Part shown: piece by piece, positions 45,025 to 57,893 of the stretch
Position numbering within the stretch: the first letter of the stretch is position 1
How the letters are laid out: each line of letters starts with the position of its first letter
NCBI GenBank assembly: GCA_011037195.1
Contig: JAAEAF010000094.1
Span: 1-64,000 of the forward strand
From: Triatoma infestans
Taxonomy: Eukaryota > Arthropoda > Insecta > Hemiptera > Reduviidae
Direction: 5' to 3'
DNA length: 64,000 bases
Position numbers and translations under genes: made by a program
The notes under the pieces: generated by a model
Told to the model about the DNA's origin: nothing
Databases searched by the model: none
What the model saw: only the letters and a program-made list of their open reading frames with translations

Positions 45025-48000
45025 TTTGACAGAATAGCATAGAATTTTACAGTTTCAAGCAGCAAGCAGTAAGAAAAAAGATGGCCAGAAAAAAATTAAT
45101 TAATTTAATTTTCGTTAATAAAATATTTATTGCATTAAATGTTTGATATTTTAGTGTCATTTGAATGTGTTTTGTTAATTTTTTATCTTTTTTATAACAG
45201 ATTACCATAATACAAACCAATGTCTCTTCATTACCAAAATAAAAAGGAAAAAAAATAACAAAAACTTTAATATCCATAAATTACAAAATTAAGATATAAT
45301 TTTATTTTATTAACAAACATTAAAAAATAAATGTGTGTTATATAAAATGGTTTGCAATATTTCATTTTCTATATTTTACATAATATTTTTACTTTCTCTT
45401 ACTCCAGATTTTTTTTACATTTATACACTTTTTTATTAAATGTTTTAATATATCATTTATTTTTTTTTTTATGCAATCACTGGAAAGTATATGGTAAAAT
45501 TACAAAGAAAGGCAAAAAAAATGTATCCATAACAAGCGCAGTTTATTTGGATCAAACATTTTCCCAGAGAAAATAAAATATTTATTTTTTTAAATATAAA
45601 GCATTTTATAATATTCTATTTTTGCAAAAAAAAAAAAAATCAACCTCGCTATAAGTTTCATTAGTTGAAAATATGCAAAACCATTTTGAAGCAATCGTCG
45701 TCATATATATTTTAAGTTTTATATATTATATAAATTTTACAAAAAAATTTTTTCAAGTCAAAACATGAGATTCATTGTAGGAAATTCATTTATAAACTTT
45801 CAATTTTTTCCCCCCTCTCATTAAAACATTTTGAGGAAAACAATTTCACATTTTTGTCTTTTTTATCAATAATTTCGAGTTAACAATACTTTTCTTTCAT
45901 GCAAAATATAAATACAGTAATAATAAAAAATAAATAAATATAAACAGCTGCTTTTTTTTTTTTAAGAAAACAGCTGTTTTTGTTAATTGAAACCTTGATC
46001 CCAGTTAAATATATATATATTATTATTTAATTATTTTTACTTTTTTTTTAATCACGATATATATATTTTTTCTAGATTTGGGGCTTTCAAATTTGGTCTT
46101 TTTTTTTTAACTCCAAAAAATAAAGTCATATAACACTTAAAGCAGAACGATTACATAGAATCCATAAACCATCTTCTGCGTGTACATGTATTTCCACTTT
46201 TTACTTTTGTGAATAGAAAATTCTTTACATTTTTTAAAGTAATTTAAGCCGCGAAAGTTCTATTTTTCCTTCTTTTTTTTTTATTGTACCCTACTATATT
46301 ATTAAATAAGAATAGCGTCCAGTGGGAATAGTTTAGCCAAAACAGGAATGAGATCATTTTGTTTCGATGAAATGGATATTCTCTATTAGTTAAACGTAGG
46401 AATTTAAATTTTTAGACTCGAGGAAGTGATGAGTCTCCTTATAAAAAAAACTGGACCGATCTCCAAAAACTTAAAACTGTGATGATCATAAAGTGGAACC
46501 GACATTGGATCAATAAGAATGGGAGGGCCTTGGTTTGGATCTTTTCAAACTTGAGATGGAAGGCTTGTTAATAAATAGTGCAACAAATCTGATCGGCCTT
46601 TTGTTAACACTACTTCTCTATAAAAATTATTAAGTAACCAGCAAATGAACCCCAAAAAATAACTTAAGCGTATTTTGGTGCTTGACCTGGTTGATACTGA
46701 TAGCCCAGTTCACATCCAATATTTGTAGCGTGGCTTTGTTTAACTTGGTAATTTTTTTCTAATTGATGAGGAATAGTCAAAAACACATTAAATTTGTCAA
46801 ACCAACAAGAAGTTGGTTTTAAATTCTAGTCATGTAAAAAATGGGTCACAATACAAACCACTTGAAATGTAGAAGCAAATATAATTGAAGGCATTCATTA
46901 AAGTAATTTAAAGTCTCTAATAATTTATAATTAATGATTTATATTCATTAAATTTGGGCGATATATATGAATCAACTTTTTGTCAAACTGTTTTCTATCC
47001 AGACAGCAGTTAACCAAGATCAAGCGCAAAAACCAAACCTTACTTTTAAAGGTTATTTCGAAGTGCTTTTTTGGGAAGTTCCAATGCTTCTTAATATCAT
47101 CACAAATTATCACCAAAACGTTATGCAATGTTCCATAATTCCTGTTTCACGAAATTCATCAGCCTGTTTTTTTCTAGTAATTCGACGAAAAATATTTGCA
47201 TACGCTCTTCTCGAGAAACATAAAATCCCATTCTAATGTAATCATCATCCTTGTTTTATAAATTACCTTGATTAGGACACTAAACGGAAACATGTTGGAA
47301 GGTCTATATTGTCGAAATCTGACAAAAGAAGCCAGGAACATTTTTATCAATCGATTAATCGCCCGGCGTCTATCGGAAAAAAATTCTGGCGTCAGATATC
47401 GATACCACTGTATCCGCAGTCGTAACATTCGATTTATTAACCCACAATAGATAACAATGAAAATCAACTTCTTGAACAGATGGTTCATTACGTTTTATGT
47501 GTATATATATTTCATTTTAACACTAATAATAAATATTACAATGAGCCAATAAAAAGATCGCATTTACATAACAACAAGCTCCCAAAAAAATAATCATGTT
47601 AATATTAATTGCAATATGATTATAATAATATATAAAATTGTCAACAAATCTATCAAATGCACAATAAAATTGGCTGTTCTGCAATAAATTTCTTTTTTTT
47701 TTTAATTAAAGGCAACTTATAAATCATTCTCTCGTCAATTAATTACTTTTTTTTAACTTTATAAATAAAGCCATGTTTTCTTCATTTTCTTTCCCCAAAA
47801 TATTTACGACAAAATAATTGAGCATTATATATAAATATTTTTCATTTCTTTGTATAATAAAAAAATGTATAAAAAATTCCTAATAAATAAGTTTACTCTT
47901 TCCTTTTTTTATATTTTACATTTTTTAAATATTATTAAAATAAAAAAATAAAATTTTAACAAAATGTTATATTTAATATCAGTATATAAAGATTTGTTAA

Positions 48001-48134
48001 ATCCATCAAATACCTCGATTCCAATGTTTTTATAAATACGATTTATCGATATATATATATATATATATTTAATTTTAAATCTGGGGGCGGGAATTAATTC
48101 TGTGTATTATTTTTCCATGCAATGTATACAATTA
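45025..48134. other. AT-rich intergenic region 3' of the DLGAP-family gene
   Basis: Dominated by poly-A/T runs. A pair of overlapping 100-codon frames near 47170-47490 shows no recognisable protein motif. Part may be an extended 3' UTR. Confidence 0.45.
48049..48069. repeat. (AT)n microsatellite
   Basis: About 10 AT units downstream of the DLGAP-family stop codon. Confidence 0.9.
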
Positions 48135-48140
48135 TTTATT
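48135..48140 (-). terminator. Candidate poly(A) signal of the DLGAP-family gene
   Basis: AATAAA on the minus strand, about 40 nt past the stop codon. The surrounding sequence is very AT-rich, so chance occurrence cannot be excluded. Confidence 0.4.
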
Positions 48141-48177
48141 TTTTTTTACTTAAATAACTAAACAAAAAAAAAATTGT

Positions 48178-48417
48178 TTATAGTACAAACACTGTATCAT
48201 TAGCGCCACTGGTGGCTAGATTTTGTTTCTTCTCTTTCATTGCTTTTCTACGTTCTTCAATCATTTTCCTACGTGCTTCGTCTCTAGCTTTCGACGAAGT
48301 GGTCACTTTACTGCTACTACCATCTGACGGGGTTTTCTTTGTTGCAATTTTACGTGTTGGCATTTTATTTGATGTTTGTACATTTGAAGTTCTATTTGTT
48401 TCGGCTAGTAGTGTTTC
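48178..48417 (-). CDS. DLGAP-family gene, last exon
   Basis: Starts ETLLAETNR after acceptor gttacag and ends with a basic helix and TVFVL. TAA stop at 48180-48178. A minus-strand AATAAA at 48140-48135 is a plausible poly(A) signal. Confidence 0.88.
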   Translation of the reverse strand, partial: ETLLAETNRTSNVQTSNKMPTRKIATKKTPSDGSSSKVTTSSKARDEARRKMIEERRKAMKEKKQNLATSGANDTVFVL

Positions 48418-51400
48418 CTGTAACAGTAGTACATATAATTTATAATACAAATTTCCATTGCAAAAACTGTGGTCTATGTGATTCCTTGCAGCTGTGGAGT
48501 AAAATACATAGGCTCAGACTAAAAGATTAATCACAACACGTTTTAAAGAGCACATTCACTAAGTAAGACATAACAAATCAGAGAAGTTTCGTCCCATAGA
48601 ACATGTCTACTGGGCATGCGATAAATTTAGAAGTCACCAAAGCCCTTGCCCAAGTAAACAATTATTACGAATTTGTAGTAAGAGAGGCTGTGGAAATTGA
48701 GAAAGAGGAAAACTGTCTTAATCGAGATGATGGGCTCCATCTAAACAGAACATGGCTGTCCCAGCTCAGGGAAAGGAGTGAAATAGCAAGGAAAGAAAAC
48801 GTTTATTGGTTTTCCGGAATAGAACAATGTTAAAAGTTTGGCAGGAAAGCAATGGGAAGGGACACTTAGACCTCGTCACCCTCCAGTCAACCGTTGGTAA
48901 AGAATGGAAAATTAAGTCCCGCCCACCTTGTATAGCCAAGCTGGTAGAAGAAGGAGCCTTGCCCCTGTTCTACCAAGATTCGTTGCTCCATTAGCTTACA
49001 ATATGTAACAACCCTTTGCAATATGGGCGAAAGAAACGCCGGTTTCTAGCAACCATTGACGTTCTAGAAACTCAAGTGTTTTTCATGATGGCCACGGAAA
49101 TCTAAAAGATCATAAATATAACTGATTTATTTGTTAACCATTTAACTTACTACTACGTGGAGTATCGGTGTTGTCTAGTTAAGCATGTTCCCCCTCTCTG
49201 GCAAGCAAAAGAGGGGGAAAGTACATTTGTCATTTTTTAAGAGACCTTAGGATATTGCTGAATTGTTTCGCATCCTAGAAAGTAACTCTAAAACCAAATC
49301 TAATTCGATCTTAAAGACCTACTGTACTCCCTTTTTGTTGGGTTTGTAGAGAGAAAAATTATGGAATGTATGAATTCAATAGGTGAGGTTCTGGGGTAGT
49401 GGACAGGAGTTTACCTCCAGATACACTAAACTCAAAACAGAGTTGAATAAATCAAATTCTTTTGCAGATATTATGTGTATTGTTCGAGTGTTTGGAGGGG
49501 ATGCAGTATATGCTCGTGTTTGGTAGGTTGGGCTGGAATTTCTCCCGAGTGGTAAAAATCCTGAAGAACAGCACTCACACACTGATCTCTTCAACAACAA
49601 CACTTTTCACATTCATCAGGAATTAGTTAGTTAACGTTTCAGCTATTTCTGCATAAACTCTTACATATGTTGCGTTATAGAAATGTTAGTAAAACATTAC
49701 GGATTTTTTTTTTCCAGGACAGCCTGCTTCATTTTATAATCGTTTCTCCCTAATCATCATTCACGCAACAGTCTGAGATCACCTTAAGACTTTGCTGTAC
49801 TTGTCAACGATCTCATTATCTAGATTTTTATAAATATTCTGAAAATGGGCGAAGGCCCCAAAAAGCGGGAAATAATCATAAAAAAATTGGCCACCCGTAT
49901 TTCCACTGCCACCCAATCATCTATTCAGTTTGTGAAAGAATTCTTGTTAGTAGACTGGAATGACCACGGAGTATCAGAATCAAAGAAGTGGCTAGTTTAA
50001 TCCCCGGTTAGAGGATAGGGTTCTATCGATATATCATGTCTTAAATGCCTGACTTGTCTAAAGTTGACAATCATTTTTAAATTTGTAAAGATGAAAGTGA
50101 GATAGCATACAATCAAACACGAAAGAAAATAAAACTTACTATATTTTTCCAATCATTCTTCCTTAGCTGATTGATTTGTTCAAATTGTGTTAATACTTCG
50201 TTGATTTGTATCATTACCATATCCCAAAATCCGGCCAAATCTTCATTAGTAGTTGGGAAATCTTCTTTATCAGATTGTTTCTGAAAAAAAATAATCAAAA
50301 ATCAATATGAATGATGAAAAAATAATAAGTTGTGGAACAAAGACATGAGCACTATATGTTGCGGATGAAAATGCACTCATGTTTTTGAAAAAAGGATTTT
50401 TGAGGGGTAACAAAAGTCTTTACATTTTTTTCCCTCTTAAGTCAAAACAGCACTTTACTAAATACTAGTGTACCAAAAGTTTCTTAATAGGTACCGCTTT
50501 TACTTTCAGTTTATGCTTGTATCAGCTTGTGGAAAGATCTATGCGATTTAAGAAATGACCTAGTTAAATCTAGAAATTCGGGCGATTTTGCGTCACTACT
50601 TTAAAAAAGAAAAAAGCTACTGCCACGCCACAAACCCCCTTCCGAAATTAAGGAAGTAGGCTCTGTACAGATCACGGGCTGCACAGATCTGGTTCAAAAA
50701 ATTTCCAGGGTGAGCCTGGAAAGTAAGCTTAATCCAGAACCTCTCTCCTTAGCTTCAGTACTTCTGGCGACAGCTGTCGAGCTGGATCGTTACACCGGCA
50801 CCAGAAAAAAAAATTCAGGTGAATTAGGCGTTCTCCTCAACCATAGTTCCTCGAAGCTGCCAAAACATTCACGTCAATGTACTGTGATATTATAATCCGG
50901 AGGTGAGGCAGTTAGGCGAGGAAGGGGTTTGGGCGGCCAGGATAGTTGTAAACATTCAATTACTAATTTATTTAACAACTAAACGAATTTACTGAATTTA
51001 ATTCAATGAAACAGAAACTTAGACAATGCTTGCAAATAAGAAAGTATTCCTGGACTAAATGGCAATGGTACTAATTAACATAACTTTATGGCTAATACTA
51101 ACTTACAACTAAAGAACCACACACCCACAAATTCTCACAAAGAGTTTACGTAGTATAATTATTATATCTAATATTGATTATTTATCTTAATAAATTTTAC
51201 TATTTGACTTGATTAGATCACAAGTTAGATATTGAATGAATGGTAGGTAGATTGTCTTTACAAATAGAGTCAATTAGTTACACCGGCGTCGTTGTGGAGG
51301 TAGTTGTTGTGGTGATGTCGGGAGAGGTCGAACCCAGACAAACAGTTGTACCTGATCTCTCGAGGATATGCGGTCATGCGATCGAGCCCACTTCGCAACG

Positions 51401-54400
51401 ATCGTGAATGGCCTGGCCTCCAGCTGTATGCCTCTAGCATAAGGTAGTAATTCGTAATTACCAATTACGAGCGGTTTCTAAATTAGCTCTCTCATTGGCC
51501 TCACAGCTAGCAACAGACAGGCTGGTCACTCTTCTCTACAGTCGCTCTCCCCTCCACTTTAGTAGATTTCTTCGCCACAGATCGCAGCACTTCACTGGTC
51601 CTATTGTCACACTTACTCATACGTATCTATTTACTACATAATATTTACACTTCTAATGACGTAACGTCACAATACGCCCCAACAAGCTGCATGCCGTGTT
51701 GAAGTCAATAAAATCCTTCTTCAAAACCCGAGTGATTTTCGTTTCATCAAACGAATTATATTACTTCCGAAGAAAAGTGTTTTTTTTATCGACAACGAAC
51801 AAACAAAATAATGGATTAGATCAGGCCAACCAGTTGTACCGACCCCCGAAGAGAAATATTTGAGAAAAAAGTGATGCTGTGCGAGTGGTGGATCTACGAG
51901 GGTGACAATTCATTTTGAGGTAGTTCCTGATGTGCGATTACATCGGGAAGTCTACTTACTCAGCTAGAACGAGTTCACTCAGTTATGGCTGCAAAATAAC
52001 TCTCTTGAGTTAACTGAAAAAAAGTACTCCTACAACAAGACAACGCAAGGCCGCACACGTCACGTCAGACGTTCTTAGTAATTGAAGATTTGAATTCTGA
52101 GCTCCTCCCTCAACGCAGCTTACAGCCCAGATTTGGTACCATCCTCTGATTACCATTTCTTTCGCTCCCACTTTTTACATTGCAATAAATTTACAAAAAC
52201 GGAGCAGGTGAAAACAGGATATTTAGAGTATATTGCCTCCAAAGATAGCTCCAGATTGGCTCAAGTTGCAGAAAATGATGGTCCGTATTTCGAGGAGTAA
52301 GTTTAGTAGAGTAAACAAAGCATTTTTGGATTGTAAGGTGAAAAATGCAAAGACTTTTGTTGGACTCATGTACATGGTATGATCTTTCAAGTTGGAGAGT
52401 GAAGAAGAAGAAATTAAAGAACTGGATGCTCTACATCAAGTGTGGTAGATTCATGAAAGCATACCATATTAAAACACTAAGTCATATGCCAAGTATGGCG
52501 ACTAGAAACAGTTCATAAGGAATCTTGTAATAGGAACAAGGGAAAGACAAAAGACTGGAAAGAAAACAGATAGGAAAAATGTCTTATGAGACAATCCATG
52601 GTCCGCCAGGCAGTGCAGAGCTGCAAAGAAAGTTAATTTCGATGATGAAGTTAAATGTTCACATTCAAGTTATTTTTCCAAGATTTACTATCAATATGTA
52701 TAAAACTGAAAACTTCTTTTTCGCTTTGAAAACGCTTGCCTTGCAAACAAAATAAAAATAAAAAAAAGCAACTTACAATATTTTTTAGACATAATCCTTC
52801 AAATTGTTTTAACTTTTGCGCAACAAGTAGCCTTGCTTTGCCAGCCGCAGCACGCAATATTCCACAGCCTTCTTCATTGTCTAATTCTGTTAATTCTTTC
52901 TCGGCTTCCCCAGCCAATACTTCTAATTTATCAACATTTTTTTTAAGTATCTGAACAATAAAATATATATTAATTTACAATGTCTTGATTTATGATTTAT
53001 ACTTTTATGTATGCGCTTATTAGCTACTTATAAATTTCAGATAACTGTATATATATTTATTTATGAATCCGAAATATAATTTAAAAGTCGTACTTCCGGA
53101 AACCGATTTTCTTCAAACTCGGAATTTTAGCATACCATTCAATTCGTATTAACACAATGTAGAAGATAGAAACGTACAATATATTGAAATGGCTCTTCAG
53201 AGAAAAGCCCAACATCACATATCCGCAAGAAAACCTCTTTAATGAATTTCCCCGGAAAAATGCTCTAAATATAAGTTGTAGCTCTTTGTATGATTAGTTG
53301 GATATACAAAGTTTAATGAAAAACGCCACCTGGTAGAGCATAAATGAAATATCAAGTCTGATCTTTCTGAGATTTTCCATTTTTGAGTTATGCTGAATAC
53401 ACACTCTTTTTTTTTGTAAAGGGGTCTATCGCACTGCGACCTATTGTACTGTGCCTCTCGGATGCCGTAGGCTTAGCCTGCAACACGCCTTCAGGTGCTA
53501 TGGGCGAACCTCTCCTCTCGCCTACAGCACCCCTATCAGCTTAAGATTCCTAAGGAATCTTCCTAACCTGGAGGGCTCTAGGGAGGGTATGTTCCCCTCC
53601 TCCTCCTCCTCCTCCTGGTATTGTACAAAAACACAATATTGAGATGTATTTTGTACAAAACACAATACTGAGATGTATTTTGTACAAAAAAAAAAAAACA
53701 ATATTAGGATGTATTTTGTACAAAACAATATTGAGATGCCCAGGTTCCTAAATCTTCTCTGAATGGCAGCTTCGCAGTCTTGTTAGAAAGAAGATGTATT
53801 AGAGTTTCCTCGAACTCCCCACAGAATCTCCATATGCTGGCAATCTCAAAGCCCAGCTTCGTCAGGTGTCCCCTGAGTCTACAATGGCCCGTAAGGAAAC
53901 CCCTTGTGTAATGCTGCAAGGGATTACTTCGGGAAATTATGAGTTAAAAAAAGGGATTAGTTCAGTGGTAGCGCGCTAGTTGCCTTAGATTTTCTCTTCC
54001 TAGGAGCCTTTACAGCTCACTGCCCGTTGATGGACACTGTTGTCTTTAATGAGTGCTCAGGGAAGGAAGGAGATAGATCTTTCAATGTCGCAGTGCAATA
54101 TATACCCCTTTAAAACAAATCTGGTGTGAGTCACACAAAGTTGTGTGACTCACACACTTTCTCTTACTCCAATTTTCAAAATTTTAACTCACAAATTTTA
54201 TATTATACCAAATTTAATGGAATTCGTGGGTGTTAGTATGGAGCAAATAGCAAAAACTGAAAAAACTGTTCAGTAAAAACGCACTTCGGGTTTATTAAGT
54301 TTCTTGAAACTCAGAATTTTGGCAATCTATTTATTTATAATTAAATAAATAAATCTAAATTTTGTTTAGATGGTAGAAATGTCTAATCAACTATGTCAAA

Positions 54401-57400
54401 TATCTAATCACCCCTCCCCAACATTTTAGAAAAAACATACTCCCCTTCTCCAAAAGCCCCCTTACTACGAAAAATGTTTCAAACAGAAGTTGTAGCTCTT
54501 TATATGGGTAGCTTACATTCCTAGTTTAGAGAAAATCGTTGGAGCCGCTTTAGAAGAAATAAAAGAAAACTGAAAAATACTTTTCAATAAAAACGCATTC
54601 CGGTCATCCGATATTATTCAAACACGGAATTTCAACAACATTTTCTAATTAATATTATTTAGAATTGTATAGAAAACTGAAATAGCACTTTAGAGGAAAA
54701 CCTAACCTCACCCCTCCCCAAAATTGCCCTTAAGTTAATTTTCTGAGAGAGGTGTTTTATGTAAAAGTTGTAGATCATAGTATATGTAGTTGATATACCA
54801 AGTTTGAGGAAAATCGTTGGAGCCAAATTTTGAGAAAATCGCAAAAAAAGTGGAAAAAAAAAAACATCCAGTAAGTGGTGCTTCCGTTGAGGAATTTTGA
54901 TAGGTAACTTACTGTCGGATCCCATGGTGATACTTAAAGAATACCAAGTTTGAATCTATGATTTTTCGTTTTTGAGCATGCTGTTCAGATACATACAAAC
55001 AAACAAACAAACAAACACACATACACCATTTTGTAAAAATCATTTTTTTGGATTCACAGGACCTCAAAACGTGTATTTCCGATGAAAACCAATATCAAAA
55101 TTTGACACGATTACAATACTTTCTCTTACTAGCAATAAGCGAAAGTAAAAAAAAAAAAAAAATTGGCTCAACCACCCCAAGATAAAACTAATTTAAACTT
55201 CTTTCGCTTGTTCTCCCTGACCAAGGTAATCGATCAGAGTTGAAAATACAGATTGACAATCACAATGTTAAGTTACGGTAGATAACAGGTTAACGAAAAA
55301 CAAGTTTTTTTTATTTTTTTTAATATGGTTTTAAAATATAATGGAATTGTATGGAAAAATTTGTTTGGAGTAATATCATATAAAAAGAGAAAGTAATAAT
55401 AACAATAATCAATACCTTTAAAAAATAATGGCCATCCTTAATTTCAATGTCTGGATGAATGGTTGCTTTATTTACAAGAGCTGTAGCGTCAACTTGGTCT
55501 GACGAATTTTTACGCTTTTCCTCTGGCTTTATATCTTCATAAGGGCTGCTACTACAATTTAGAAATAAACAAAAACTAACTTAATAATGAAAAAAGAAAA
55601 TGTAAAAAATAAGCGCAAAAAAAATAAATAAAAAATGTTTAACCTCATACTATAAAGAGTGAATAGAGAGGGCACACTAAATTATAAATACATGACCTTA
55701 ACAGACAATCCGGTCATTAAAAATGTTCAATGAAGCAGTAAATAGCAATGTTACTTGGGTAGTACAATACAAAATCATCTGGTGCGGTTCACCAACAGAC
55801 TATAAAATGTTATTTTACGTATCACGTTAGTATATTTTATACTAATTGAGACAGTTGCATTGCAACTAAGATAATAACACTTCCTGCCTGCAACTACTCG
55901 ATAATATTGCGACCATATTAAATCTGTCAAAACTGAGTATTCGCCGAAAATATGAGGAGAATAAAAAAACAAAAGAAAATATTTTTAGGGAACTGTCTGT
56001 ATTGTTTATTGGACTGTAACAATAAACTTACTCTAAAATAGAAAAGTCGCAGAAACTAAAGCTTGATTTTATTTTATACATATAAGCGTAAGAATCGATA
56101 CAAGATTTCGGTCACAATCCCGCCAACGATGATGCAATTACCTGATATTTTTTTTGTGCTCTTACTCAAAAAGTGGCTGCATTTATTTTCTTTAAACTGA
56201 AAATGCTAAATTGCATATTTTCCGAAAAAACTGATTTCATGGGAAGAGCTCTGAGGGATGAGGAAACATTGAATCAACCCTATGGTAATTTGAAACGCCA
56301 AAATAGGTGAATGGACATTGTCCATCTAAAAAATGCTATGCGAAATATATTTAGTACGAAATCTTTTTGATTTTTTTTTTTTATTTATTTAAATAGATAT
56401 GAAATTTGTAAACACATACCTTAGTTTTTCAGGAATTGATGTAGTTCGCAGTTTTCTACTCGCAACGGTTAATTGCGCTCTGAATTCTGGTCTTAAAAGT
56501 TTCAATACTGGCAGAGATTGGTCGCTTTTACCTACTTCAGTATTATTACTTGTAGTTTCTTCCTTTAAAATAATAATTGCAGTGTTAGTTCAATATATCT
56601 GGGTTTTATTACTATTAATTTATTTACAAAACGTCGAATAACTAACTTTTAGTAATGTAGTAGCATTGGTTGTCTTTAGACTACCAATTTTACGTGGTGA
56701 ATAGAATCCTTGGGCTAAGGCGCCCGGTCCATAAAGTCTTTCAACTCTTTGAACAATAAATGAAGAAGGCGATAGCTGTTCTGTAAGTTTTGTTGGTGTT
56801 ATTAACCGAGAAGCTGGAAGAGAGAGAGTGAAAAAATATCACACAATTATAATATTAGCAATTAGTACTTTGTCTTTTTTCTAAGGCACAAAGAAATTTG
56901 CATATTCCAGAGATTATGGACTTACATAGAGAAATGACTCTAAACATTCATAGAAAATAAGAATAAAAAAAAATTTACATAGAAAAAAACAATTATTTAC
57001 AAATATATATTCAGAGAAATAAGTCTGAATGTTGTTAGTGTGAAGTTACGTTGGAAAGAGATGTTCTTTAAAAAAACAGGAAAGTAAAATACTTGGTCAA
57101 CGGATTCACATCTTGTCAGTGATGATTAAATCAACGTTTAACCGACTGTTTTTTTAAATTTAGGTGAAAACTCAATTTCGAAAATCTGGCACGATCGTAA
57201 TACTCTTTCTTACTTTTAGTCAAAAATCAAATCGTCGGCAGGTCGGTAGCAATGAAACTTATCTTGCTAAATTGTGATTTATAACAAGAAGAAACAACAA
57301 ACCCGCGGAGGTCCCGGGTTCGAGACCAGTGCTGCCTTAGATTTTTTCTTCCTAGGAGCCTCTACAGCTCACTGTTCGGTGATGGACAGTGTTGTCTGTA

Positions 57401-57856
57401 GCGCAAGAACACTGTCCGGAGGCCGGCAGTGCACTGAGAAGGCTCCGGGCGCAAATGACCATAGCTGTTGAAGCGCCTTAAATTAAAAAAAACAACAAAA
57501 ATTCACGATCACTTACCGGATGTATCTCCATTTGTTGTAGTAGCTGTAGAAAAGGAACTTGTTGTAGTATTGGTACGGGTAATTCTTGTCGTGCTACATG
57601 AGTAACTTTCAGTTACCATACTGAAGTATAAATTAAAAAATTAACAAGAAAAATTCAAATTCTTAAAATAAAATAAAACAGCTGAATATTAAAATCAGCT
57701 GTTTTTTTTTTACACTTTACATTAGTATTCCATACCTAGAACTAAAACTTCTCGATTCTTCAGATAATGATATATTAGCTACATGTCTAGGCGAATGTAA
57801 ACCTCCACAACCATTTATTAGATCTATACCTAAATTATACAAAAGTTTACTCATTA

Positions 57857-57893
<37 letters not shown>

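Noticed and set aside
47174..47488. A 104-codon minus-strand frame with a basic, arginine-rich sequence
   Set aside because: No motif, start context or splice sites, and an overlapping frame of similar length exists on the other strand. Treated as chance.
3326..55151. Regularly recurring short motif (AGTAAGAGAAAGT) as a CRISPR-like or regulatory array
   Set aside because: The spacing is kilobases, and each motif marks one end of a family H transposon copy in a eukaryotic genome.
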